Under the pieces are notes generated by a model. The model was not told the DNA's origin. It saw nothing but the letters and a program-made list of their open reading frames with translations, and did no database searches. A DNA stretch of 64,000 nucleotides from Castanea sativa (lineage: Eukaryota > Streptophyta > Magnoliopsida > Fagales > Fagaceae). Location: NCBI RefSeq assembly GCF_040712315.1, contig NC_134013.1, positions 85,814,001-85,878,000 on the forward strand, read 5' to 3'. This document shows, in pieces, positions 21,778-33,270 of the stretch (positions are counted from its first letter, which is position 1; the number at the start of each line of letters is the position of its first letter). The position numbers and the translations under genes were made by a program.

Positions 21778-23860
21778 CATTTGGAGTTTCAATTTGAGAA
21801 CAAGAATGAATTAATTCCGATAAGAAACATGTGGGATATGATTTTTTAAAGTTGTCCCTACTAGCTGTCTTTGGGAAGAATCGGGATTTTTAACCCTCCG
21901 CTTGCACTCTACTCCCACCACCCAAGAAATTAATGCACCAAAGTCAACTCTCAATTAAATGCCCTTTCTCCCTCCTCTAGAATACTCTTTCCCACACTAT
22001 AAAAAGAGTTGGAATGCTTGTTACAAAGCAATCCACTTCCTTAAAGCTCTTTAGGAAGTAACAAGGAAAAGGTACTTTGGTGCTTTGTTCCTTTTAGTCT
22101 CATATAACTAGAAGTGTAAAAACTGGTCCTCCAAGTCTCGAGTTCTCAACTTGATACTTGACCTCACTCCTCCAAAGTTCTTATAGGAGTACCTTGATTC
22201 TCTTTTGGGATTTTAGAGGAACTAACAAAGAAACAAATCTTGTGGTTTGTCCTCCTAATTTAGCCACTTTAGAACAAACATTGATCCTTTTGGTATTGGA
22301 TTTGTGACTTTGTAACTTGTTTCCTCACTCCTCAACAATCTTTAAGAGGAATTCTTTCTCCACCTCTGGTGTGCTTTGCATGCAAGTATGACTTTCTAAC
22401 TTTATTTTCTTCAATAATATGCTATAAATTAGGATCTATGTATGCTTTTTTTTAAATGTGATTTTAATGAATTATGATATATTATGCATATATGCTATGC
22501 TAGATCCTTGGATTCTACTAATTTTGATGCCAAACATGTTTCTAGGTTCATCACATGGCACACACATAATCACTATATTTTTTATTCAAATAATATGATC
22601 ACATGCTTAGATTATGGTTTATACTAATCACACACAATCATCATGTTCTTAACTTCCAATCCAAATGATGTGATCATATAATAAAATTAGGATCTTTCAC
22701 CATGCACAAATGAGCACTTATTTCAATCTTGAATAACATGCTCTTGGATGTCTATAACATGTTTGCTTGGATGTTGTAACATGACTACTAGTCACCATAA
22801 TCTAGAAGATTGGAATTCACCAAGCAAGGTAGGTGTATAACCCATTCCCACATTACACCCACCCTTCAACTTAGCCTTCAAAATTAAATCAATACTTTTC
22901 TATATACTTTTCAATTTCTAGATTGTAATCAGAAATAGAGCCATTTAGTTTTTCTTAGATTGTATCTTGGACAAAGACAATGTGAAACCCTAGTTATTTA
23001 CAAATTAATGTGCAAATTTCAATCAATAAAAAGAGGTATTTTTATGTACTTCAAAAAAAAAAAAGTGGTGATGAATCCATGTAAATTTAGGGGGGAGGGT
23101 ATCATTAGTTGAACTATCATTTTTGAAAGGCACTAACACAACTCTACCCTTTCATGCGTGTTTGGCCCAACATATTTTTATTGCTCTCTCTCTCTCTCTA
23201 TGTGGAAATAAAATTGTGAGCAATATGAGTGAATTAAACAATGTATTTTGCGTGTAATATTTTACAAGTATAATACTATAATAGCTAGGGATGACATCAC
23301 CCCCCCCCCCCCCTCCCAAAAGGGGACAAGTTGGAGACAAGACACCCATCATCCAATCTTAAAATTTTTGAAGAATTCATTTAGTTTTTGTTTTTTGTTT
23401 ATTTAAAATTTTCAATAAATTTCTTTCATATCTCTTGTATAACATTTATTGAATAAAATATTGGTACAGTTCCTTAAGTAATGTACATTAGATTATTCAA
23501 TTATATTCAAAAAACATTATTGCATTGATTTTTCTTATCTTCAATTACATGTTTGGAACCAAACTTTATTCAATCCCAAAAACATCCATATACTCTTTTT
23601 CACAAATACAAAGATTAGAGGTTGCACCTTGCACGATACCCTTAAAGAGATTTCTCTCTAACCAAATCAACGAACCAAAGATTCATGAGATGAGCAATGC
23701 TTCAAACACAAAAAATTTCACAACCTTTAAATTCGCAAGTTTTAATGGTTCTTATCTAGACCAATCACACATGTTATTTTTTTATCTACCAAAAACAATT
23801 TGCTGCATTAGTCAGATGTGAAAATTTTTGTGTCTAACTATCTCCTAAGGGATTTTTTTT
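21778..23860. other. Intergenic repeat-rich region, including a poly-A-ended insert
   Basis: No protein gene is recognised. ACTATAAAAAGAG (about 21996) is followed by about 1 kb of non-coding sequence and an AATAAAAAGAGG signal with a poly-A run at about 23051-23064, which resembles a retrotransposed RNA. There are also a CT run near 23185-23198, a C run at about 23301-23313 and a 98-codon frame at 23525-23821 without family resemblance. Confidence 0.4.
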
Positions 23861-24025
23861 TTTTAACAAGATGATAGAAGTATATTGATTTTAAAAAAAA
23901 AAAACTACAAAGTGAGAAACTGAAGAGCTAGGACAACGAAAAAGCCAACAACCACTGGCATCTAGCTTCAACAGTCAAAGAAAAGAAAAAAACAAAATAA
24001 ACTATAAGTAGAGCTAAGAATGACC

Positions 24026-24541
24026 TTAGCCAGGAGGAAGAGTACCAGCCAACCGCTGATATTCTTCAAGAAGAGAAGTTACTAATTGGACTATCATATT
24101 AGGGTGGGATTGTGAATGATCAAAATGGAAGCAATTTCTAGCATTCCAAAGGGACCACGATATCATTACCCAAACTTCCAATTCCTCCCGAGAAAGCTTG
24201 TCCAGCATTTGAGTGGCCAAATCAAAAAACTCTACAGCATTTGAACTAATTTTCTGAAGTCTCCCACGCACCAAAGCCCAAGCATTCCAAGCTAGAGGAC
24301 AATGCCACAAAATATGACAAATTGCCGCATCCTGCTGGTTATAGATTGTACACTTCGGATCCATTTGCACCTTTTTCCTAGCTAAGTTTACTCTAGTAGG
24401 GAGGATATCAGAACAAGCCCGCCACAGAAACATTCTAACCTTTAGGGGTATATTCAACTTGCACACTTTCTTCCACACCAACCTGTGTCTCCCTTCCCGT
24501 GAGTGTTCCCCTCCAAAAGGCTGCTGTGACCGAAGAGCCAC
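24026..24541 (-). pseudogene. LINE ORF2: RT zinc-binding (zf-RVT) domain
   Basis: Reads VWKKVCKLNIPLKVRMFLWRAC, then PTRVNLARKKVQMDPKC, ICHILWHCPLAWNAWALV and a VWVMISWSLWNARN end. This is the standard C-terminal zf-RVT region of plant LINE ORF2. One zinc-ligand region (KCTIYNQQD) departs from the usual C-x-x-C spacing, consistent with decay. Confidence 0.85.
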
Positions 24542-24602
24542 TCGGTAAGCCGATTTTACCGTGAAGTGGTGAGCTTTATTCTCAGACCAGCAAAGCTTAT
24601 CC

Positions 24603-25358
24603 CTAAGAACTCAAATCCCCTAGTTTAATACTGATCATCTCACCCCTTGTAGCCTCGTTGAACATATTTTGAATTAGCAACCGGTTCCATTGTTTGGTAT
24701 CTGCAGTAATCAAGTCACATACCCGTAAATTTCGATCAGCCCTAAGACGAAAACTAGGAGGGTGGGGAAGCCATTTATGGCTTTCAACTCCAATGGTGCT
24801 CCCATCCCCGATCTTCCAAAAGGATCCTTCCTGGATTATGTCCCTTGCCAAAAGCAAGCTTCGCCAAAAGAAAGGACTCGATCCCAGCTCAGCCTCCATA
24901 AAAGAACATGTGGGGAAATATCTAGCTTTGTAAACACGATAGAATAGAGAATGTGTTTCGTGAACAAGCCTCCAAGCCTGTTTGGAGAGCATTGCCAACT
25001 TAAAAGCATTAATGTCCCTAAAGCCCATTCCTCCCTTGTCCTTTGAGTTGCAAAGCTTGCGCCAATATATCCAGTGTATCTTTTTCTCACTTCGAGTCTG
25101 ACCCCACCAGTAATTGGACATAGCCGAGTTTATGCTTTCACAAACTCTCTTCGAGATACGAAACAAGCTCATTGAGTAGGTTGGAATAGCCTGTGCAACG
25201 GTTTTTAGCAACATCTCACGCCCGGCCTTAGAAATATACTTTTCTTTCCAACTTGTGACTCTCTTGGTGATACGCTCCTGAAGCTCCTTAAAAGTTGCAA
25301 CTTTTGATTTGCCACCAATCATAGGTAAGCCCAAATACTTCTCACAGTCATTCATCAC
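24603..25358 (-). pseudogene. LINE ORF2: RT C-terminal and linker part
   Basis: Starts at CEKYLGLPMIGGKSK and continues through WKEKYISKAGREMLLKTV, IPTYSMSLFRI, WWGQTRSEKKIHWI and GMGFRDINAFKLAMLSKQAWRL. This is the region downstream of the RT palm in plant LINEs. It belongs with the pieces above and below it on the minus strand, separated by frameshifts or stops. Confidence 0.88.
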
Positions 25359-25406
25359 TTAAGCGCCTAACAAACCACGTATTTCCTCCTTAACGAGATG
25401 AAAAAT

Positions 25407-26021
25407 CTACACTCCCCCACTACAAGATGGAATAGCATGCAGCTGATTCATATTGGTTGCCTGTTGTATAAGGGAAGATAAACCTTCAGCACAAAGCAAA
25501 AAAAGATAAGGGGATAAGGGGTCACCTTGCTTAATACCCCGGGTGGAGGTAATAAAACCTTTTGGAGCTCCATTAATGAGTATTGAGTATGTTGCAATAC
25601 GCACTGTGTTCATGGCTAGTTCAACCCACCTCTCAAGCAGACCAAACTTAAGCATAATTTGCTCGAGAAAACGTCATTCCACCATATCATAAACTTTACT
25701 GATGTCTAACTTTACAACCATATGCCCAATCTTCCCTTTCCTCCGATTCCTCATCCGATGTAACATTTCAAAGGCCACCGTAGTATTGTCTGTGACTAAT
25801 CTTCCTGGCACAAATGCACTCTGGGCATTAGATATAACACTAGGTAAAATGACCTTCAACTGGTTAGCCAGGACTTTGGATACTAAGCGAGATATAACAT
25901 TCCCTAGGCTTATTGGACAGTACTCCGTAATATGATGGGGCTCACTCTTTTTGGGAACAAGTACAATGTGTGTGAAGTTCATTTTCCGAAGGTACCTGCC
26001 TGAGTGAAGAACTGACAACAC
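25407..26021 (-). pseudogene. LINE ORF2: RT fingers/palm, catalytic block missing
   Basis: Two pieces (26021-25674 and 25655-25407) contain NFTHIVLVPKK, SNAQSAFVPGRLVTDN, VVKLDISKVYDMVE, then TRGIKQGDPLSPYLFLLCAEGL. After CSGGV the sequence jumps within about 50 bases to the GLLGA / CEKYLGLP part. In intact plant LINEs roughly 60-70 residues lie here, including the FADD box. That block is deleted, so the enzyme could not polymerise. Confidence 0.85.
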
Positions 26022-26044
26022 AGCTGAGATGACATCAAATCCAA

Positions 26045-26620
26045 CTATGTTCTAAAAATTTTGAAAAAATAAAGGAGACATACCATTCGGGCTTTGTGCA
26101 TTTGGAATAATGCTATTTTAACTTCTTCTATAGTGTATGGCTGCAACAACGATGCGCACATCCCTTCAGTGCCAACCTTGTCAATAGAGCCCAAAACTTC
26201 ATCTAAATTTGTCGGGTTCATGGAAGTCAAAAGGCTTTTATAGTACGCCTCAGCCAGATTTGAAATTTGATCTTCATCAGTGTGCCACACACCTTCCCCA
26301 TCTTGTAGCCTGTCAATATGATTTTCACGTCTCCTTTGACTAGCCCTCTCATGGAAAAATTTCATGTTCTTATCCTCTGCAGGTAACCAAACAGCCCTAG
26401 ACCTTTGCTTCCAAAAAACTTCCTCTTGATGTAAAAGTTCATTTATCTCGCGTTTCACAATACTAATCCTGTGCCAATTACCCCCATAGTTCACGCCCAC
26501 CAGGTCTTGTAGTTCCTGCTGCTTCTCAGTCAACCGAGTGCGAGAATTTCCAAACACCACCCGACTCCAGTTAATTAGAGCCATGCGACATGACTTTATT
26601 TTTTCAAATAGGCAGAACAT
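26045..26620 (-). pseudogene. LINE ORF2: linker between endonuclease and RT
   Basis: Contains LHQEEVFWKQRSRAVWLPAEDKNMKFFHERASQRRRENHI and DGEGVWHTDEDQISNLAEAYY, a typical linker of plant LINE ORF2 (QRSR-W--GD-N--FFH pattern). It ends just before the RT domain, where a frameshift is needed. Confidence 0.85.
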
Positions 26621-26665
26621 TGGGCTTCCACTTGGCTGGGCTTGAGTCCAAGACGAACGTATCTG

Positions 26666-27263
26666 CTACTCATAGTCCCTATGAGACACCCACTTCTCCT
26701 CAAACCGCTGTAATTTCCTACGCCTCCTTCTTTGGTTTGTATCAGCTGCCGTGTTCAACACTATGGGATCATGGTCCGAATATGAGGCATAGAAATGGCT
26801 TAGTTTCGCCATGGGAAATCTGTCTCGCCACTCGGTATTAGCACATGCTCTATCAAGGCGGACCTCCACAAAGGCATTCCCCGGTCGTCCGTTACACCAA
26901 GTAAACGGGTACCCTTGGTACCCAATGTCCGCAAGGCCACAATGCCTTATCATGAAAAACCTGCATGGGGCCTAACGGCTTAGGAAGCCCCCCACTTTTT
27001 TCACAAGATAGGAGGATTTCATTAAAATCCCCAATGCACAGCCAAGGGAGAGAAGCACGTGCATGGAGATGTTGTAATAGCCTCCAGGTCTCAGCTTTGC
27101 GTTGTCCCTCCGGGTGGCCATAAATACCAGTCAACCGCCATCTCTCCTGCACAGAACTAATAACATGAACATCAATATGATTAGGTGAATAAGTTTGAGT
27201 ATGAACCTCTACATCAGACTTCCACAAAAGAGCCAAACCACCCCGCCGTCCGTCACTTGACAC
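26666..27263 (-). pseudogene. LINE ORF2: endonuclease domain, N-terminally truncated and frameshifted
   Basis: The first part (27263-26892) has GGLALLWKSDVEV, WRLTGIYGHPEGQRK and WLCIGDFNEILLSCEKSGG. After a frameshift the second part (26953-26666) has DIGYQGYPFTWCNGR, VEVRLDRACANTEW and SDHDPIVL. GDFNE and SDHDP are active-site motifs of the endonuclease. The N-terminal metal-binding part is absent, so the element is 5'-truncated or deleted near 27300-27410. Confidence 0.85.
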
Positions 27264-27410
27264 AAGTGGTGGTCCAAACTCAGTTTAGAGTTTTTTAAGT
27301 GGGCCCAAGAAATGCAGGTCCACTCTTTTGTCCTCCAATCCACCCCGGCTAATGTTTCCCTTTCGATGACTTCTTCACACGAGGCTTGAATCTTGATCCA
27401 CAAAATAAGA

Positions 27411-27640
27411 AAGAAGTACTTAAGGTGTTACGCCTAAGCCCAGCCACGGCCCCTTGGCAGCCTAGTATTGGATTTTTGGTGGGCCTAGGTTGGCCAGCTT
27501 AGTTGGTTGACTCCAAGCTTTTGTGGGCTATATTAATGGGTATTTGGGTTGGATTTCATGGACCCAAATTTATACAACTCCAGGTGATAATTTTTCAATC
27601 GGTTTCTTTTTTCTTTTTTTGGAGCACAAATTCCCCGTCA
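27411..27640. other. Spacer between LINE and germin-like duplication
   Basis: No gene seen. GC content is near average, with short GGCC-type words but no recognisable repeat family. Confidence 0.3.
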
Positions 27641-28060
27641 ACATTAAGAGAGAACAAAGGAGAAAAGCAAGAATATAATATACCTGGTAGTTGTTGCTTG
27701 TTGGCCACTTGGTTTTAGAAAACCATTAAATCTAACTAATTCCTATTAAGAAGTCTTTAGTACCCACCAATTAAGATTAGGTCAAGAAGATAAGGTCAAA
27801 GAAGAAGAAAAGCAAGAACATAAGAGTAATGTTATGCCGCAGATAGCAATTTGAAGCCTATGAGGTTGGAATATTTCAGTAACAATTATTGTTTTATTTA
27901 TTGATTTTGGCCAACGTAACATTAAAATTGGGTTTTAAAATTGTACGACAAGTAGTAGTTAAAGAAAATTGGTTCACCTAATTAAATGGAATAATGTGAC
28001 AAAGGGTTGAATAATTACCAAGTTTTCGCAAAAACATAGACCGCTTATCTCACTACTCCC

Positions 28061-28068
28061 TATAAATA
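28061..28068 (+). promoter_or_regulatory. TATA box of germin-like gene 1
   Basis: TATAAATA lies 91 bp upstream of the ATG. The surrounding 200 bp are conserved in gene 2, which supports a shared core promoter. Confidence 0.8.
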
Positions 28069-28151
28069 GACATTTCGACACTGCTATGTTTCCCATCCCT
28101 CACTAAACCAAGAATAATATACCATATAAGTTAGAGATAACCTTCTCAAAT

Positions 28152-29193
28152 ATGATGAAAGGTGTTTCTTTCCTTGTGATTGTGGCCATTTTGGCCTTGG
28201 CATCCTCCTTTGTTTCTGCCTTTGATCCTAGTCCTTTGCAAGACTTCTGTGTCTCAATTAACGACATCAAATCTGGTGGTATGTATAGGACACGCCCTCA
28301 TTATTATTAGCAGTAGTAGTACTATCAATCAAGTTCTTAAGTTCTTACATTAATAAGTGAACAAGACTTAGGTACAGTATTTAGGTGTTATTTTTTAGGT
28401 TCCTCTCTTAAAATTTTGCCATGTGAATTTTTTCTCATGGGATTGAAGTGTATTTTTTAGTTAAATAGCCACATGGCTCAATCTTAAGTAGGGAACCTAA
28501 GCAATAACACCTAAGGTATTGTACCTAAGTTTTGTCCTTAATCAATTATACCCGACAATTTTTTTTTTTGCCCCCTATATGACATGTTACAATACATTGT
28601 TATGGAAACGTCTTATTTGTGAAAATAACCAACTTTTCTTTCTTTGTATAGTATTTGTGAATGGAAAATTTTGCAAGGACCCTGCAATGGTCTCAGCGAA
28701 TGATTTTTTCTTCTCCGGACTCAATATTCCTGGAAACACTGGAAACAAAGTTGGATCAAATGTCACTCTTGTGAATGTTGATAAATTAGCAGGTCTCAAC
28801 ACTCTAGGCATATCTTTGGCTCGCCTTGACTTTGCACCATATGGACTGAATCCTCCTCACACTCACCCTCGCGGCACTGAGCTTTTGGTAGTCATTGAGG
28901 GTACTCTCTTAGTTGGATTTGTTACATCCAATCCAAACAAACTTTTCACCAAAGTTCTAAACAAGGGAGATGTCTTTGTATTCCCAATTGGTCTCATTCA
29001 CTTCCAATTCAACATAGGGAAGACTAATGCTCTTGCCTTTGCTGGTCTCAGCAGCCAAAATCCTGGGGTGATCACCATAGCAAACGCAGTATTTGGATCT
29101 GTTCCTCCCATCAATCCTGATGTTCTCATGAAGGCCTTCCAACTAGACAAGGGTGTAGTTGAATATCTTCAAAAAGCATTTGCACCAAAGTAG
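28152..29193 (+). CDS. Germin-like protein, subfamily 1 (copy 1)
   Basis: The two exons are 28152-28278 and 28652-29193, joined across a GTATGT...TATAG intron of 373 bp (669 nt, 222 residues). The split codon restores KSGVFVNGK. Residues 1-23 form a signal peptide (hydrophobic core, SFVSA end), so the protein is secreted to the wall or apoplast. C33 and C50 are the germin disulfide pair. The cupin motif PHTHPRGTE supplies H112, H114 and E119, and GLIHFQFN supplies H159, the manganese-binding set. An NVT glycosylation site is at 79-81. Such proteins form hexameric manganese cupins, some with superoxide dismutase activity; activity here is not proven. The intron holds a short MITE absent from copy 2. 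The first of two adjacent ATGs was taken as start. Confidence 0.95.
28356..28540. mobile_element. Short MITE in the intron of germin-like gene 1
   Basis: Left end GACTTAGGTACAGTATTTAG and right end CTAAGGTATTGTACCTAAGT are inverted copies that continue through GGTGTTATT/AATAACACC and AGGTTCC/GGAACCT, about 40 bp each side. The element is about 180 bp and missing from the intron of gene 2, explaining most of the length difference (373 against 204 bp). TTAAT-type sequence on both sides may be target duplication. Confidence 0.75.
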
Positions 29194-30240
29194 AATTTTG
29201 ACATAGGGATGGTGAATCACTATGTAGTTTGAAGAAAGTCTGTTTGGTTTTCCTTAATGTGACGTCATTAAAATAATTATTATAAAATAAAATGGTTTCT
29301 TGTGATGGCTTTTATGTATCATGGTGTCATTTGCAAGGCAGTGCAATTAGTGCATGACTAAATCTTGATTACACCTTGGATCCAAGATGTTTGAAACCAC
29401 AATTATCTTTACTATTAAATATAAATTGGATAGTATTGTATTAAGAATAGTCAAAAATTTTCTTTTCATTTTTAAAAATGGCAAGCCAAGTTGAGGGCTC
29501 AATAGCACCTAATCTATCTCCAAAAACGACTCCTAAAGGTAACGATGAAGGCCTTTTTAGTTACACTGTGGAAGAGGGGTTTGAATCTTAGATGTCTTCA
29601 TAGGAAATACTATGATCCGCTAGTTAAGATACAAGACTTTTAGCATTGAAATTTTTTAAGTACTCTTGAAATAGTACGAGTGTGGATGTTTGTGTTGAAT
29701 TCATACTTATGAAGTTTGGAAAAATATTTATACATGATAAAAAAATGTCATACTTAAGTAGTTAAATAGAACAATATTTTACGCCTTATATTTTATGTAA
29801 AAAATAATGGGAAAAATATACAAAATTCTCTGTGGTGGTCTACCAATGCATGAGTATAGTGATGTTAGCAGATAAAACCTTTCATATTGCACATGCTGCC
29901 TACCAAAATAATTGCTATTAAATTAAATTTCCATTGAGTTTTCATATCAATTAATGATTGTTGATGTAAGAGGTACACTTGAGTTATATTGAATATTAAC
30001 TTACATGTTAAGGTAGTGGTAGAATCGGGATTTTGGTTCGGGGCAAGACTAAGATAAGCATATATAAGACAAAATTAATTCAAAAAAATAATTAATATAT
30101 AAAAAGTTAATTTATTAAAATAAATATTTGATTAACATAGAAAATATAATGTAGAAGTAAGTTCTAATTTGTTTTATTTGTTCTTGGTTCAATTTATTTT
30201 TTCAAGCTTAACGTGTTAGTATGATTATTGTTATGCTAAT

Positions 30241-31080
30241 TTGTGTGTGGGGGGGGGGGCAAAAAGGTTTTGGGCTAGACCAAAGTCCACAATGATTAAT
30301 TTACAGAAGTGAGTTTTTGAACCAACAATTGAACTTGAAACAGTAATTTCTCACAAAAGATTGATAACATATAGTGTATGGGGTAAAAATTGATTATAAA
30401 ATAAGTTTTCTTTTATTTCTTCTTCCTCGGAATTGCCGAGGTGCCTTTACACATAGCAAGATATCATATCAAACTCTTGTTTACTGTATTCTCTTTTTTA
30501 TCTCTTTTTCAAGATTTGATCCTTGTACATTGGGGATTTTTCCCTTCTTATAATCTTAGTGTTTCAATCATGGCCCTCCACCTAGATGGCAGGTGATTCT
30601 TCTCTTAGATACTTGTCTCATCCCCCTTATACCCTCATTTTAAGGTTGTGTTGAGCAGACAACAAGCTATGCATGCACTGTTTAGTTGTCATTCAACCAT
30701 TAATACGACATGCCTAGTTGGTACAAAGTATTTAATGTGGAGGTAGAGGTGTCTTCACTAGGAAGTTTCCTTCAAGACTTATCCAGGTCAACTAATGTTG
30801 CCCTTCTTGGTTGGGCATATTTAGCTTTGCCTGTGAGCTTTGTGGCTTCCTTGGCTTGAACGCTTCCTAGCTCTTTCTTCGAACTTACTACTTTCTCGGA
30901 CGGTTTTTTTTTTTCTTTGGGGCTCGAATGGGCTTGTACAAATCACTCGTACCTTTAGTTGGGCCCGGCTAGAAAAGCGATGAGAGATTTCCTTCTATTC
31001 TTTAGGTTGTGTCTAGCCCAATGCTCCCCAAATCTTTTTAGAACAGTCAATAGCGTAGCCCGTATAAACGAAAAAAAAAA
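30241..31080. other. Intergenic region with a possible degraded LTR
   Basis: A G run (about 30248-30258) marks the break of the dispersed repeat. From about 30420 to 30960 the sequence is richer in GC, with TCCTCGGAATTGCCGAGG and TTAATGTGGAGGTAGAGG phrases reminiscent of the Ty3 LTRs in this window, but I could not fix ends or target duplication. No gene seen. Confidence 0.35.
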
Positions 31081-31225
31081 TGAGGGCCCGTTTGGTAAGA
31101 GATTTTTAGTAACGTGGTTGTTGTTTTGTGGATATACATGTGGGTGAAAAAGTATATAAAAATACATGTAATATTATTTATATACTGAAAACTATTATTT
31201 AAACATCAATAACAAACACCTCCTG
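31081..31225. mobile_element. Small MITE with GTTTGGTA/TAACAAACAC ends
   Basis: Begins GGGCCCGTTTGGTAAG and ends with ATAACAAACACCTCC. A GGTGAAAAAGTATATAAAAA stretch in its middle recurs nearly unchanged at 57640-57665, so the two are members of one family. The target duplication is unclear. Confidence 0.45.
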
Positions 31226-31399
31226 ATGTTAGCCTTACTCACCACGATGTCAACCTTATAAACGAAAAAATGAATGTCAACATTTATAAAAGGCTTTGGG
31301 ATTTGTATATTTCATAGGTATGTATTTTCATTGGTTTAAACTTTAAATGTAAATCAACATACTTCATCGGTAAACAGTAAAAATAATCTTCGACTCTAA

Positions 31400-32765
31400 G
31401 GGTCTGTTTGGTTGGAGGGGTAAAAAAGTGGGAGGATGGAAAAGTGTGAGGATGGAAAAAATTTTAGTTTCTCTAATTTTTGTTTGGTTGGGAGTGGAAA
31501 AGTAGAGAGATGGAAAAAGTGAGTTTATATAAATTTACTCATACACCCTTGTTAAAAAATGATGTCCAATTAAAACAAAAAAGTGACAAGCAACCAAAAA
31601 AAAAAGCAATCACCCAATTTATTTTTAAAAAAAATCATGTCTAGTTAAACAGGAAAAAAAAAAATACAAAACAAAATAACTATCACACCCACAGCCCAAA
31701 GGAAAAAAAAAAAAAAAGCAATATCCAGGAAAGAAAAGATAAAGGAAAAAAAAAAAAAAAAGGATGCAACGTGCCAGCCAAGGAAATCAAAAAATGAAAA
31801 AAGAAAAAGAAAAAAAATGAGGCAATGTGCCTAACCCCAAAAAAAAAACAAGGAAAAAAACAAGATAGGAACTGGACAAGGGTATTTTGTTCATAAAGCA
31901 GCTTTTTGGGGGGCCCGGTGAGAAAACACCTGGGCTCCACCATGTATTTTCCTTCCTCTCACCCAACCAAACACGCTTAAAAAAGTTTTCCTTCCAATTT
32001 TCTCTCCAAAGTTTTTCATCAACTCTATTTCACCTCCAAAAAAACACACTCTAAACCAAATACACCATTATTATTATTTTTTTATTCAATTCAAATACAC
32101 CATCAACATAAAGAGAGAACGAAGAAGGGGAAAAGCAAGAATATACCTGGTAGTTGTTGGTCACTTGGTTCTAGAAAACCATTAAATCAAACTAACATTT
32201 ATTAAGGTTAAGAAGTCTTTAGTACCCACCAATTAAGATTAGGTCAAGAAGACAAAAAAAAGGAAGCAAGTTCCAGGAAAGAAAAGATAAAGGGAAAAAA
32301 AAAAAAAAGAAGAAGAAGAAGGAGGCAACGTGCCAGCCAAGGAAATCAAAAAATGAAAAAAAGAAAAAGAAAAAAAAGGAAGCAACTTGCCTAACACCAA
32401 AAAAACAAGGAAATAAACAAGATAAGAACTGGACAAGGGTATTTTGTTCATAAAGCAGCTTTTTGGTGGGCCTGGGGAGAAAGCACCTGGGCTCCACCAT
32501 ATATTTTCCTTCCTTCCACCCAACCAAACATGCTCAAAAAAACACACCCTCAAAGTTTTTCTTCCCATTTTTTCTCCAAAGTTTTTCATCAACTCTATTT
32601 CACCTCCAAACAAACACACCCTAAACCAAATACACCATAATTGTTTTTTTTTTATTCAATTCAATTACACCATCAACATAAAGAGAGAACGAAGAAGGGG
32701 AAAAGCAAGAATATACCTGGTAGTTGTTGGTCACTTGGTTCTAGAAAACCATTAAATCAAACTAA
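31400..32765 (+). repeat. Local duplication of about 560 bp, with a MITE, upstream of germin-like gene 2
   Basis: Positions 31768-32190 and 32325-32765 are near-identical: the poly-A/AAAGAAAAAG region, ACTGGACAAGGGTATTTTG, the CCCAACCAAACA segment, then ACCTGGTAGTTGTTGGTCAC. The block starts with GGGTCTGTTTGGTTGGAGGGG at 31400, a MITE-style end whose inverse (CACCCAACCAAACAC) occurs at 31958 and 32517. The second half of each unit matches the block upstream of gene 1 (27645-27825). The minus-strand open frames here are poly-A artefacts. Confidence 0.75.
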
Positions 32766-33179
32766 AGGTTAAGAAGTCTTTAGTACCCACCAATTAAGAT
32801 TAGGTCAAGAAGAAAAGGTCAAAGAGGAGGAAAAGCAAGAACATAACATTCAAATTTAAAACTACACAATGCCATTTCAGTAACGATTACTGTCGGTCAC
32901 TTGGGATATGTTGCAATCACAAGTCAAAGAGGTCCCACTTGATTAGAACATTTTAGTAAAGATTATTGTTTTATTGATTGATTTTGGCCAAAGTAAAATA
33001 AGTAACATTAAATCTACACAATGCCATTGAAGAGGTCCAACTTTATTGGGTTTTAAAATTGTCCGACAAGTAGTGGTTAAAGAAAACTGGTTTACCTAAT
33101 TAAATAAAATAAATGTGACAAAGGGTTGAACAATTACCAAGTTTTTGCAAAAACATAGACCGCTTCTCTTACTACTCTC

Positions 33180-33187
33180 TATAAATA
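33180..33187 (+). promoter_or_regulatory. TATA box of germin-like gene 2
   Basis: TATAAATA lies 91 bp upstream of the ATG at 33271, at the same spacing as in gene 1. Confidence 0.8.
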
Positions 33188-33270
33188 TACATTTCCATAC
33201 TGTTAAGTTTCTCATCCCTCACTCAACGAAGAATAGTATACCATATAAGATAGAGATAACCTCCTCAAAT

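Larger units (their letters stand above)
23861..27410 (-). mobile_element. LINE (non-LTR) retrotransposon, 5'-truncated and internally deleted
   Basis: The order on the minus strand is apurinic endonuclease, reverse transcriptase and the RT zinc-binding domain, followed by a 3' UTR and a poly-A tail seen as a T run at about 23862-23875. The endonuclease lacks its N-terminal third, the RT lacks the block with its catalytic aspartates, and frameshifts and stops are scattered throughout. It is a dead copy of a plant L1-type LINE. No target duplication could be fixed. Confidence 0.9.
27641..30240 (+). repeat. Tandem duplication, copy 1 (germin-like gene 1 and flanks)
   Basis: This copy spans an upstream block (27645-27825), the germin-like gene, its 3' flank, and the first part of the dispersed repeat (30020-30235). 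The same order recurs at 32680-35290. The genes are offset by 5119 bp. The upstream block has a third copy at 32100-32260. Confidence 0.85.

Noticed and set aside
23525..23821. 98-codon open frame upstream of the LINE 3' end
   Set aside because: Low-complexity AT-rich codons, no family and no promoter; treated as chance.
31683..32619. Open frames of 86-126 codons on the minus strand
   Set aside because: They are translations of poly-A/T runs (strings of F) and lie in the duplicated MITE region.
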